The translations under genes were made by a program, and so were the position numbers. From NCBI GenBank assembly GCA_902728285.1, contig CACVBU010000824.1:699307-763306 (forward strand): a DNA stretch of 64,000 nucleotides. The letters are read 5' to 3'. The notes beneath the pieces were generated by a model, which made no database searches, was not told the DNA's origin, and saw only the letters and a program-made list of their open reading frames with translations. How positions within the stretch are numbered: the first letter of the stretch is position 1; each line of letters begins with the position of its first letter. This document shows positions 11,410 to 22,808 of the stretch, in pieces. The DNA is from Clytia hemisphaerica. Taxonomy: Eukaryota; Cnidaria; Hydrozoa; Leptothecata; Clytiidae.

Positions 11410-14400
11410 ATGGCGCGTAATAGCCATTCAAAAGAAAAGTCTTTTGGCTATGGTTTGCAACCACCACCAATCATGGGTACAACCGATGACTTTGACAAAC
11501 AAAGCATAATCGATCAATTAAGGAGGTCGATGGTGACGTCAGAAGATACAGGTGGTGGAGGATTGAAATATCGAAATTATTCGTCGAAAAGACGTATTGA
11601 AAAAGATAAAACTGATTATTACCGAAAAGGTTTGTCTATACATTAGCGAGTTCCACTTTGATGATTTTCATAAAATAGAATAAGCCTTTCAAGTGTTTTG
11701 ACGCAAATTCGAGTTTTTCAATACTACATGAGCTTCGAATGTTTAAAGTGACGTCAAAAAATTGAATGTTTGGAGCCCAAGAATCTGGGCTCAAAACATT
11801 CAAAAAAGTTGCAAAGTGGAATAGACGTTACAGCGTAGAAAAAATGCCGCGACGTCTAGTATAGGCTAACTGTACATTGGCTTTCTATTTCACACGAATC
11901 TCCCATCAGGGAATCATCAGCCATTTGGGGGAAATGTATGTATGGAAACTTGTGATGAGTTGGAATCATCTATAGTGTGCACTCTATTTTGTTTACACGT
12001 GAAAACCACTCCCAAGAGAGTTATTGTAATAAGGCTGACAGGGTTTCTACATTGTAGCAAAAAAAACGCACATTAAAAGCCATGGATCATAGTTTGTTTA
12101 AATCGATCGTCAATCTTTTTCCATAAGGAAATTTCCCTCCGATGGCTGATAATGGAAGGTTCACTTAAAATAAGAAAGTCAGTGTTCAGGAAATTCCCGA
12201 TCGTGAAACTATCATTCTACCTTATATGATTTCCAAACAGATCCACTACGGGTCAGATTTAATTTACTTTAACTTCACGTCAAACCAATTCCTCTCTTGT
12301 TATTTCAGGTCCTGCACCAATTGAGGACTCAGACGCTTTAACAAAATCGACCTTGAAAGCGACTTACGGGACTTTAGATTCTGATGTTGAGGATCTAGAT
12401 TTCGAAGAAGTCAGACACCAAAACTCCAAGAATAATTATTATAATAAGCTAAGGATAACTACTAATGAAAGAGGGGACAATTTGGCGAGTTGTCGAGCTT
12501 TGATCGTTTATTTTTCTAAACTCGCCAAAAGTAAGGATGAAGAAGAGCTCATAGATTTAAATTTCGTTGAGTCGCTTTTGGATAATGGGGCAGATATCAA
12601 CTTCCCTGACAAACACGGTCAAACAGCTTTACATGAAATAGCGAGAGGTTGGCATCCAGACGTAGCCCGCTTTGCAATCGAGCATGGAGCTGATTTGAAT
12701 AAATGTGATTCATTTGGGCGGACGCCCCTTCATTTGGCGGCAGCCGTTGATTATGACGACATGGTTCAATTTTTAGTTGACAATGGAGGTATGCAACGAT
12801 TTTCCATTATTTTAATCTTTACCATATGTCTTTCATTGAAATAGGTTGCCACACTCCACCATTGAAAATGGATGACAACGAACCCCGGGGGGGGGGGGTA
12901 CTAGGGTTGCGAGCTGACGGGGGGTGCTGCCCGACTTTCGAACTTTGGACCCTTACCGGGACTAAAAAAGAGAAAACAAAGGAACATTTTGGGAATTTTA
13001 CGATCCTTAGCGGGACAAATTTGACCAAATTTCGATCTTTCAGGAGGTAAAAAGTCGAAATTTTCCTATTTTCCCGACCTTTAGTGGGACTGAAATTTGA
13101 TTTTCTGATTTTTCCAACTCTTAGCAGGACTTTGGAAGTCCAAAAAAGGTACCCTTAAGGGCGGCACATACCGTACCCTCCATTTGCCTAAGTACCCCAC
13201 CCCCTCCCCCGGGCAACGAACATGAAGTACCTTAAGTTAAAAAATGGATGACTACATTACTAACCTTAGCATGAGTTATCACAGGCATAACATTTTAAAT
13301 AAATTACCAAATTCCTATAGTTAATAACAAATTACCACATCCTTAACATTTTGCAAATATATGATATTGAAATTTGAGACACTTATTGCTGAAAATGACT
13401 TTCCACATACCTGACATTGAAAATGATATAGCACATCCCTACTAATGAAACAATTCAAACATCTCTAATTTTGAAAAACGTTACTACGTACAAACACCTG
13501 AAAACGTTTTACCACAAACATAATCATCAATGAACATGAACCAGCATATTCCAAAAATCAAAAATGAATTACCACAGTCCCAACTTCGAAAATGAATTAC
13601 CACAACCCTAACTTTGAAAATGAAATACCACAGTCCTAACTTTGAAAATAGATTACCACAGCCTTAACTTTGAAAATGAATTATCACAGTCCTAACTTTG
13701 AAAATAGATTATCACATTGTTAACTTTGATAATGAATTACCACAACCCTAACTTTGAAAATTAATTACCACAACCCTAACTTTGAAAATTAATTACCACA
13801 GTCCTAACTTTAATAATAGATTACCACATTGTTAACTTTGAAATGAATTACCATAGCCCTAACTTTGAAAATGAATTACCACATTGTTAACTTTGAAAAT
13901 GAATCACCACATACATAATACTAAAGAATACATTTTCAATCAATTCATTGTGTCAAATTCCCATAAACCTTCCTTTTACTTTTCATTCCATAGCTGATCT
14001 TGGTGCAAAGACATACGGCGAAGAGCAAACAGCAATGCATTATGCAGCCAAGAACAATGCAGCTTCTTCAATCAAAGTCATGTTGAGATTGGGAGCAGCT
14101 ATCAATGATCGAGATTATAAAAAGAGAACACCCCTCTTCGTTGCAGCTGAGACTGGTAAACAGTTTTTTTTGTAATTATGTCGACTCTCTACGGCCAACA
14201 ATTTTCTACGAATTAGAGAAATATTCGAATTACAGAGAGTAATTTAAACCACTTTTCAGCTGAGACGACCTATTTTTTAGTTCGAATTGCAGAAAGATTC
14301 GAATAAAAGAGCTTCGAATTAGAGAGAGTCGACTGTATTGCATTTCCATGCGCAGAGACGAGTTGCATCCATTTAAGAAATTGTGTTTTTATATATATAA

Positions 14401-17400
14401 TTAGTGCTGAGAAGTACTACCTACGTCATCTTTCCGAAAGCTACATTTACATTGCACCTTGTTTTATTACTGATCTAACATTTTTATTTTTTATAGCAAG
14501 AACCGATGCCGCCCGGTTCCTTATTGAGAATGGGGCGCCTGCAGGGGTGTACGACTCGTCTGGAACACCATGTCTTTCCCTTATGATTGAAAAAATGCCT
14601 AATATTGCAATTGAGGCTGTCGAACAATTTCATCTCCTGGATTTGGCGTTTCGAAAACATTATTATTACCTCAGTTACCTGGAACCAGATCCTCACTACA
14701 TGGTGGATTACATTCCGGAGTCGAAGCGTGAACGCAAGGAGCAGAGAGAGCGACGAAAAGCTGAAGAGAAACTGATCAAAGATACTGGACAATCTATTAT
14801 CAAGAAAGAAAAATCGTACGCTAAGACTCCTCTAGAGGTAATATAATTAGTTTTGTTTGGATTTGAAGAACTTCTCTTTTACTACACAGTATGCTATCAT
14901 ATAAAATATTGTAAAAGTGCTCTCGAAATATTTATATTGGTGCACGCAATATATTGACAGCTCGATTTGCAATATTCCAACAATATGAGGGGGTTGTTTA
15001 CAGAAAGTACTTTTTTTCATAATTCGTCTTACTTTTTCATTATATCAATGCTTATAAAAAATTGACTGATGTAGCTTTTCTACTAGCAAATCTGTGGATC
15101 TGGCTCCCTTGAACTTCTTTTATAATTATTTTCTCATTTTAACAGGTTATTGTTCAATACGATCAACTTGATATTATCATGCATCCCGTTTTCCAACGTT
15201 TGTTACACGTCAAATGGAACTTGTTTGGCAAACGAGGCTCAGCAAAGATGTTGGCGTTGAATCTGTTGGATACGTTGATTTGGACCATCTTGGGGATTCT
15301 TTTGCCAAGAGACCATCAATATTATTATCCATTTGCAGACAACTGGTGGCGATTGGCTTTGGAATTATTTGGGGTTTTGATGACTGTATATTTTATTGTG
15401 ATGGTAAGGTATTTTTATCATTCATCCAAATATCCATGTACCGAGTATTGAAAACAAATTACTACATTCCTAATCACTGAAAATTGATTTCCACATTCTT
15501 AACGCCCTAAAAAATACCCTATCACCTAAAAATATATGCGCAACAATGAAAATGAATTACCACATCCTTAGCATTGAAAATATTTTACCACAACTCTAAC
15601 ATCGAAAGTCAAGTCCTAAATACCTAACACCTGAAAATGAATTACCACATCCCTGATATTGAAAATGATTTACCACACCCCTAATATTGAAAGTCAAGTC
15701 CTAAATACCTAACACCTGAAAATAAATTACATCATCCCTAGCATTAAAATTGCTTTCCATATTCCTAATATAGGAATTGTCACAACCCTAATTTTCAAAA
15801 TGATTTACCACTTCTCTAACTTGAAAATGACTTACCTAAGCATAAACTACCATATACCTGACTTTGAGAAATGTTTTACCACATCCCCAACATCGAAAGT
15901 TAAGTTCTAAATACCTAACACTTGAAAAAATCACCATATCCTTGTCGACATTGAGAATGATATACAACACTCCTTGCATTTAAAATGAATCACCCAATGC
16001 ACAATTACTACACACGTTGTTCATTTGAAATTGTTTTTATTAGTGTTTTTCTTAAGGTGATAAAAGCAACACTATTATTGAGCCAAAATATTCTACCATT
16101 CAAAGTCCCCTATTATTCTACCATTCATTTCCTCGAACACGTAGGAGCTAACTGAGGTTCGGAATAATGAAAAGAAGCATAATCATTGGCGCCAATGGAG
16201 AACACGACACATGGAAAAAGATTTGGAATATTGTCATCCACGTTGGCCTGAAGAAAGACAATATTTGACTTCAGAGCTTCTTCAAATTCGTGGATATCAA
16301 AGAACTTATTTCAGAGATCCTTGGAATATTATCGAGTGGGTAAGTCAAGAATCTTTTAGGTTTCAAAGTATCAAGGTCCATCACAACTGGCTTGTTGACC
16401 AGAAATTTTCTTTCCCCACTGGAATTATTCCCACTGGAATAATAGAAGTTTTCCCCACTGAGAGAAAAGTTCAACTGGGGCACTGAGACAGGGGTGTATC
16501 ATTTTGTTCAGAGAGCATCGCCGAAAATTCTTTTATTTTCACTTTACTTTTTTTCTCTTACCACGTATTTGATATGGCAATTTATTGAACAGTCTGCTTT
16601 AAGAGTCAGTGATCTCAGAGGGTTTCGAAACCATCAACAGATCTTAACAATCTTGTACCCAGAGCCATTTGCACCACTTGTCGACTTTACTGATGAACGG
16701 GATACAATCTTTCGTGGATGCTTTCAAAATCATAAAAAAGCGACTGGGTTACTAAGGGACTGGGTATATTAGCTCAACACATTCACTGCACAGTACGAGT
16801 ATTCATGATATGCACCACTGCAATGTCTTACTGTGATGTCTTCTAACATTACATCACGGACCCAGTAGCTGATTGGCTGTACACGCTGTTTTTTTATAAG
16901 AATACACTTTATAAGAATGTCCATGATGAAAATGGCCAGAAAATGAAGAATATACTAAGAATATCACCATCATAGAATTTTGCTACTCAAGCTAAGAATG
17001 CCATTTTTAGACCATTTTTTAGTCAATTAGGATCCTAACCTAAGGATGCTGTAAGGATATTTTAGGATGATTTTCCCAAAAAAGTTAAGAATATCCATGA
17101 TGAAATGGATTTACACCATTCTTATAAAAAAAAGCGTGTAGGTGACGTAAAATCAATCAATACGCTACTTGCAACCAATCAGCTGTTGCATCCGTGGAAG
17201 ACATTGCAATGATGCATATCATAAATACTCGTAGAAGACGGGTTAGAATACCGGTAGAGCTGTAATTTTGTATAAATGTCAATTATGCGTCGATTGGTAT
17301 ACAATTAGAAGGAATTTGAAGCAAGACTCAGGTCACGGGAGCCTCAGAAAGTCAAACTTTCGATAAAATTCTAAGAGGTTGAATTTCTTATTTCTGTGTT

Positions 17401-20400
17401 ATCGCAAATAATGTTTTTCTTTGTTTATAGATTTCATACTCTGTTGTCTTAACGCTAATCTTCACACGTATTCTGGCTGTTGCTACAAGTAATATGGCCA
17501 TCGCAGAATTCCATCCTAAAGTTTATGCGTTGGGTTTGATTGTAATTTGGTTGCGTTTCATGAGATCGTGTCGTGTGTTTCAAACGCTTGGTCCTTTCAT
17601 TGCTATTTTGGGTAAGTTGTTATTTTTAAAGGTGGAGTTATTTCACAACAAAAGTCTTAATGAAGCATTTCTACCTCAACATTCTCAATAGCTTGAACTG
17701 CTTTGACCACTGTATAGATATTCATTGCTATCCTTGGTAAGCTATATAGTTTAAAAGTTTAGAATTTGCTTTAAGTAACTATTGCTTCTACTCTGTTGAT
17801 TAGTAGAAAGGATTCGATCACAGATTCGCACCTCACTGGACTGTGCTCGAATCCCAAGCACTTCCAAAGAGTGTTAGGGAATCACTACTTTTAGCTATAA
17901 CTTTTATGAAAACTAGCTTTCTTATCTTAAAAAAAGACCATCAGAATCCGCTGATTTGTTGGAGATAATTATATCTCCGAAAATGATTCTCAAAAGAGTT
18001 TTTCTGATTGATGTTGTTCTTTGTACTAAAATATCTAGCCATTGTAATTCCTATACCTTTTTATTCACCAGGCTCAGTCGTTGTGGACACAGCCAAATTT
18101 TCATTTTTGTTGTTCGAGTTTTTCATCCCTTACACCGTTGGATTCTGGATAATCTTTGGAGGACCTGAAAATGCTTCCAAGATGATCAAAAACGACTGGG
18201 AGAATTTCAATGACCTGACCTTCAGTGTTTTTGGGGTGAGTTTGTGTTGTTAATTCTTTGTTTGGATTTTTCTAGATGTGAGGTCACGTTGAAATTTGTA
18301 ATTCGATTGCTAATGAAAGGACCTTTAAAATCCGGAGCTTGTTCAACTATTTATGCCATAAAATTTTTTTCTAAAGTTCGTCTCACTTTCTATACCCTAT
18401 TCTCACAGATCCAATGGGACCCCTTCCCACTGGAAAAATTGACCAAAACATCGTCCCCGGTAGAAATTCATTCTCCAATTTTTGTCCCCACTGACAATTA
18501 TCAAATAAACCAATTCTCACTGCAAAGTATTATGCAATTTTTTCATCCCACTGAATTTTCTGATTCGATAACAAAAGATAAGAAATCCCCAGTCATAAAA
18601 AATATAGGAATGTCAATCCCCATCGAGTTTCAGTCCGTTATTTTTTTCCCCACTGGCTGAAAAGATCCTACCGGTTCTGTGAGAAGAGGGTGTCTTTTTT
18701 AACAATTTCTCAGCACCCATTTTAATTTATGGCATTTTAAAAAACTATTCACCGTTGGAAAGATATTTAAAAGAAGAGTAATCTAAAAGATAAGAGATAT
18801 TTGAGATGTTGAAAAAGAAGAAGAAACCAAACACAAATTGAACAAAATTTGAAATCAGTAAGGTTAAAAGATTCTAAAGATTATCTATCTATCTATTAGA
18901 TTATTCTCCTTGGAAATATCTTTCCAACATGGTGTATAGCTTTTCAATATAGCATAAATTCGTGGTGTGAAATGGTTAAAAAAGTGTTCATATTTTGAAA
19001 CAGACTTCAGTACTTCAAAATATTCTTTCTTGATTTAGATGACTCTAATGGATAACTATGATTTCAATGGATTGGTTGCAGTTGATCGTTTGATGGCTCA
19101 AATCTTATGTGGAAGTTATTTAGCACTAGCCGGAGTGGTCTGCTTAAACATGTACATCGCCCTGCTATCAGATACATTCGCTCGTGTTTACTCCCAGGCT
19201 AAAGCAACAGCTGTCATGCAACAGGCTAAGACAATAATTGCGCTGGAAGGAAAACTTAATAAATTTCACAAATCGAAATATGCTCATTACATGCTTCGAG
19301 AGTGCTCGCCTCAGGTTAGTTTAACACTTAATCCGGAAAGATTTCGCTACAACTGGGGAGGGGGTACTGGATTTGCGAGGTAACAGATATGTCCGACCCA
19401 AAGTTCAAAAATCGACTCTTTGAGAGAACGAATTTGGACGGTTTTGTGATCCTTTGAGAGGTTTTTTTTCCTCCAATTTTTAGCCCAAAATTACAAGATT
19501 CCATGACCCTTTGAGGGTAGATTTTTCGATATTTCGTAATTTTGGGATCCTTTTAGAGATTTTATTGATAATCTATCGTTTTTGTACCCCTTTGAGAGAC
19601 TTTCGTGGGCTTACAAAAGGAAACCTTATGGCTCGCTAAACTCACGTTTTCTGTATCTGTATCAAATGATGATTGAAAAAAAAGGTTTGCATATAAAAGT
19701 TGTTATCGATTACCCAGATGAAAATGAGCGAATAATACGAAGACGGGTTAAAAAAAGTGGATCTAACTGTTAGAATCCTTATATTATTCTATTCTAAGTA
19801 AAGCTCTGGATCTTCTTTTTACACAGGAAGTATACACGCGTGATGAATCAAGCGAAGATGGCAGCTATGAAGGAGAGCAATTTGATCGCATCGGGCGCCA
19901 AATTGCAAAACGAATCGACACCTTGGAGGAGAACATCATTCTGCGATACAACCGTAACAGCGGTAGAAAACAAAAAAGCAGTGACAATCAAAACAACAAA
20001 ACAGAATCTGGTCAAAAGAAGAATTTCCCGAACCGCCTTTCTTATTCTTCTTTCATGGATGGCGACAACTCAAGTAATGACAGCGATGGCGGACCGCCCC
20101 CTTTCGGAGAGGCGGTTGGTAGAGGTTCATCGGGTTGTAAACAACAGATCAAAAAAGTAGCAGAATTCCAACGGGAACAATTTAATGACCTACAAGATGA
20201 GATTGCCAATATCAGATCAATTTTATCGAATATTTCTTCGTTATTGTTAGCACAGCAAGGGGATAACCAAGCAGTGGTTGCTTTACCAAAATTGAATGCA
20301 GCCCCTTCAGAATTTGCCTATCCACCGCCAGATGCTCCCTTTACCCCATCTGCTATTGGCTACCCACCACCAGAAGCCCCTTTTACTCCATCTGCTATCG

Positions 20401-21143
20401 GCTACCCACCCCCTGCTACCTCCTTTTCGAAGTCTCCTGCCCTCTATCCACCAACTGTTGACGATAACAACAACTCAATATTTGAGTCACAGTCAACCCT
20501 GGTCGAATCGCCTACTCAAGCGGTGACCCCACCTCCAGAGATAGCTGACATTATCAATTCAGTAGGCTCCCTCATGAATGCTGATCAAACAGAAACCAAC
20601 CAGTTTACTCACAAGAAGACCCCTCCCTCCAGTGACGGGACAGCCACTCCAGTCATGAAACCGAAAACAAATCCTCGTCCTGTACCTACTCCTCGAGGCA
20701 GAACACAGAGCAATGGAACCCATCCACCACGACCTTCCCCAAGTCTTGCTCGATCCATCTCAACCAACAGCCCTCTCTACCCACCTTTGGTTGAAGACCA
20801 AGATTTCGGCTTCCCGCCACCTTCGATCAACGTATCCACCCCTGTTATCAACAAGAAACGCTTCAACGAAAGCTTTGATGAAGACCTTCGAAGCCAAACC
20901 CTACCTTTGATTGATCGCTCGAAAGGCCCCAATAGAAGTAAATCTGTATCCAACGTTGCTGTTATGGATTCTCCTCTCCTTGATGCTGATGATGCATCGG
21001 GATATCAATCTCTACCAAGATCATCAAGTGGACGAAGGCGGAGACGAAAGAAAACGCCTTCACCTCACCCAAATAAAAATGATTATCAATTGTTCTCAAA
21101 TGGAAATGGATCAGTCATGTCAAAATCAACTGAAATGCTTTGA
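11410..21143 (+). CDS. Ankyrin-repeat TRP cation channel, copy B (complete, 1197 aa)
   Basis: Exons 11410-11629, 12309-12788, 13994-14155, 14497-14837, 15146-15403, 16145-16339, 17431-17611, 18072-18235, 19039-19314 and 19827-21143 join in phase. The ATG lies 2 nt after a splice acceptor, so a noncoding first exon is likely upstream. Domains by residue: variable N-terminus 1-155; about five ankyrin repeats 156-330 (GRTPLHLAAA, TPLFVAAET); basic linker with RERKEQRERRK to 401; HPVFQRLLHVKW pre-S1; S1 about 437-457; S2 about 468-487; charged linker 488-552; S3-S4 553-612; S5 about 618-640; filter MTLMDNYDF at 668-676; S6 about 688-712; helix with ARVYSQAKATAVMQQAKTI. The tail has a coiled-coil-like block, a 15-residue repeat (YPPPEAPFTPSAIG) and an RRRRRKK patch. 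TRPA/TRPV-like cation channel; subfamily open. It fuses in one exon what copy A has in two. Confidence 0.92.
11645..11868. mobile_element. MITE family GCGAGTTCCACTTTGA, intact copy
   Basis: It starts GCGAGTTCCACTTTGATGAT and contains AAGCCTTTCAAGTGTTTTGA. It has a central inverted pair around GAGCCCAAGAATCTGGGCTC and ends GACGTCTAGTATAGGCTA. Further copies are at 55690-55912 and split around 49925-55320. This copy shows the empty site of the large foldback insertion at 49981-55129. It lies in intron 1 of TRP copy B. Confidence 0.82.
13240..13930. repeat. Intronic minisatellite, about 28-bp unit (AACTTTGAAAATGAATTACC)
   Basis: More than fifteen degenerate copies of a unit reading TTGAAAATGAATTACCACA plus CCCTAAC. 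It fills the 3' half of intron 2 of TRP copy B, ending about 60 bp before the next exon. The same unit occurs at 15440-16010 in intron 5 of the same gene. Confidence 0.85.
15440..16010. repeat. Intronic minisatellite, second block of the same unit
   Basis: Degenerate copies of TTGAAAATGAATTACCACATCC with CCTAACA spacers, matching the array at 13240-13930. It starts shortly after the exon ending at 15403 and fills most of the intron. Confidence 0.8.
16395..16497. repeat. Fragment of the TCTCACAGACCC-type MITE
   Basis: CCCCACTGGAATTATT repeats and a right end CACTGAGACAGGGGTG resemble the elements at 18400-18693 and 39768-40066. Confidence 0.5.
16802..17228. mobile_element. MITE (CATGATATGCACCA ends) with another MITE inside it
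   Basis: Outer arms CATGATATGCACCACTGCAA and TTGCAATGATGCATATCATA are inverted, as in the palindromic copy at 57010-57248. Inside, at about 16879-17133, a second inverted pair (GCTGTTTTTTTATAAGAAT / ATTCTTATAAAAAAAAGCG) marks another element with GTAAGAACATCC-family-like ends. TRP copy B, intron 6. Confidence 0.7.
18400..18693. mobile_element. MITE with TTCTCACAGA / TCTGTGAGAA ends
   Basis: Left end ACCCTATTCTCACAGATCCA and right end TTCTGTGAGAAGAGGGTG are inverted. The body holds many TCCCCACTGG units. The same type is found at 21255-21720 and 39768-40066. Confidence 0.72.
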
Positions 21144-21254
21144 AAATATAACGATAAAAAGACGATAACGATAAAAATTTGACGTTTAAACGACTTCGAG
21201 TTCGTTGTGTCGTGAAAAAGATAATTTAGTATGTTGTCCAAAATTTGACCAATA

Positions 21255-21720
21255 ACCCCTCTTCTCACAGACCCGGAAAGATTTTTCCAGCCAGTCGGGG
21301 TAAAAATTAATAGACTGAGAGTTGATGAGGATTGATAGTCCCATGTTTTTTATGGTATAGGATTTGAATTCCATTTTTTCAAGTCAGAGAATAGACCTTT
21401 TCATAAATTACGTCACAAACATCAATTGCCTCGTTTCAAAATTATTGCCATGGTGATTAACTCCCAGCGGATTTTATTAAAGCTACTTTTTATTTATAGA
21501 AAAATCATTTAATGTCTCAAGGGACATAGTCACCATGGTAATTGTTTGAATACAAGGCAAGTGATGTTCGTGACGTAATTTATTAAAAGGCCTATTCAGT
21601 GGGGATGGAAATAATGGCATAATATTTTACATTGAGGATTTGCTTATCTGATTATTTTCATCGGGGACAAAAATTGAAGTATAATTTCAGCTAGGGACGA
21701 GAAGGGGGTGTAATCACGAG
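21255..21720. mobile_element. MITE with TTCTCACAGACCCGG end, interrupted by another MITE
   Basis: CCCCTCTTCTCACAGACCCG starts it and ACGAGAAGGGGGTGTAA ends it. The copy at 39768-40066 has the same internal order without the interruption. Here a 205-bp element (21390-21594) splits it, flanked by TA on each side. Confidence 0.75.
21390..21594. mobile_element. Small MITE nested in the previous element, TA-flanked
   Basis: Arms ACCTTTTCATAAATTACGTC and GACGTAATTTATTAAAAGG are inverses, each outer end next to TA. The arms carry ATTGCCATGGTGATTAAC and GTCACCATGGTAATTG, close to RFX X-box palindromes. Confidence 0.78.
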
Positions 21721-21835
21721 ATATTGGCTTTCTTGAATGCTGGATCATTGGTGGTAATGTTCGAGTTTGTGGGACTGTTACATATTTCGTTAACAACAAT
21801 ACGATATAAAGATGTGTTCCAAAATAGTCGCACTA

Positions 21836-22082
21836 AAGCTTTTTTCACATGTACGTAAAATCTTACTTTAGACCTTACGAAAAATCATTCGTAAGGCTGT
21901 CTTTTGGGAATTTCCCCGACATTATGTAGAGTTTTTGTTGATTAAGAGGGACTTTTCCTTCCGTTCAAAACTTTTTGAACGTAAGCAAACTCTAAGGCCT
22001 TAAAATACTACGTAAGCTTAGAGAAATTCCACACTCTTCAAGGTCTTAAGTAAAATTTTACGTACATGTGAAAAAAGCTTAA
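21836..22082. repeat. Inverted-repeat element with AAGCTTTTTTCACATGTACG ends
   Basis: AAGCTTTTTTCACATGTACG is matched by CGTACATGTGAAAAAAGCTT at the other end, with a second inverted pair inside (TTCGTAAGG, CTTAAGTAAA). It lies just beyond the presumed 3' end of the minus-strand SELENOM gene. Confidence 0.8.
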
Positions 22083-22808
22083 AGACAATATTGATATACA
22101 TAGTGTCCTAGAAAACTAGACTCTGAAGGAGTATTTAAGCACATTTTAAGACACATTTAACTCTTAGAAAAGGAGAAACATTTTTAAAGGGCGTTTTATT
22201 TAAATCCTTATTACTAGCTTATATGAATGCACTCAGATGCACTATAAAAATATAATAATTAACTGAGAATAAGATGGACTCGAATGGAAAGAGTAAATAA
22301 TATTATGTTCAAACAAATTTATTTTTCTAAATCCATAAAAAAAGTTATAAAAGTTTATACTAAACTGGATATCAAAACTTACAGTGTCCTAAAATTGGGT
22401 TGACTATAAATTCATCATAGAACTTTTCCAAATATGAATAAAGTAAAAAAATATATTGTTCGTCCCCAATATAGATGATCTTGTGGCAATTTTTAAAAGC
22501 AAAAGCTCAGGCATTATTATGCACCTGGAAAAACAGTGACGTACAAATCTCTACAAATACAAATACAAAATTGAACTAAACCTAAAAATAAAATTATATC
22601 ACTATTTTTCCAGACACATGAACCCTGAGAATTTATAGTTTTCTGTCAAATCCATACAAAGAATACAACGAAACGTCATTTTTTAAAAAGTAGTAAAATT
22701 GGACAAATGAAATATAAAACTTAGTAAATTTGATGAATGTTTTTAAAAACTGCCACGAGAAATCTATGGGATATTTTATACGAAAATGCACTTAAAATTT
22801 TTAGTTAT

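Noticed and set aside
22474..22510. Possible SECIS hairpin for SELENOM (TGAG, A-run loop, AAGAT)
   Set aside because: A short stem with an unpaired A-run can be drawn, but the basal stem and the full non-Watson-Crick core are not convincing. A SECIS predictor is needed.
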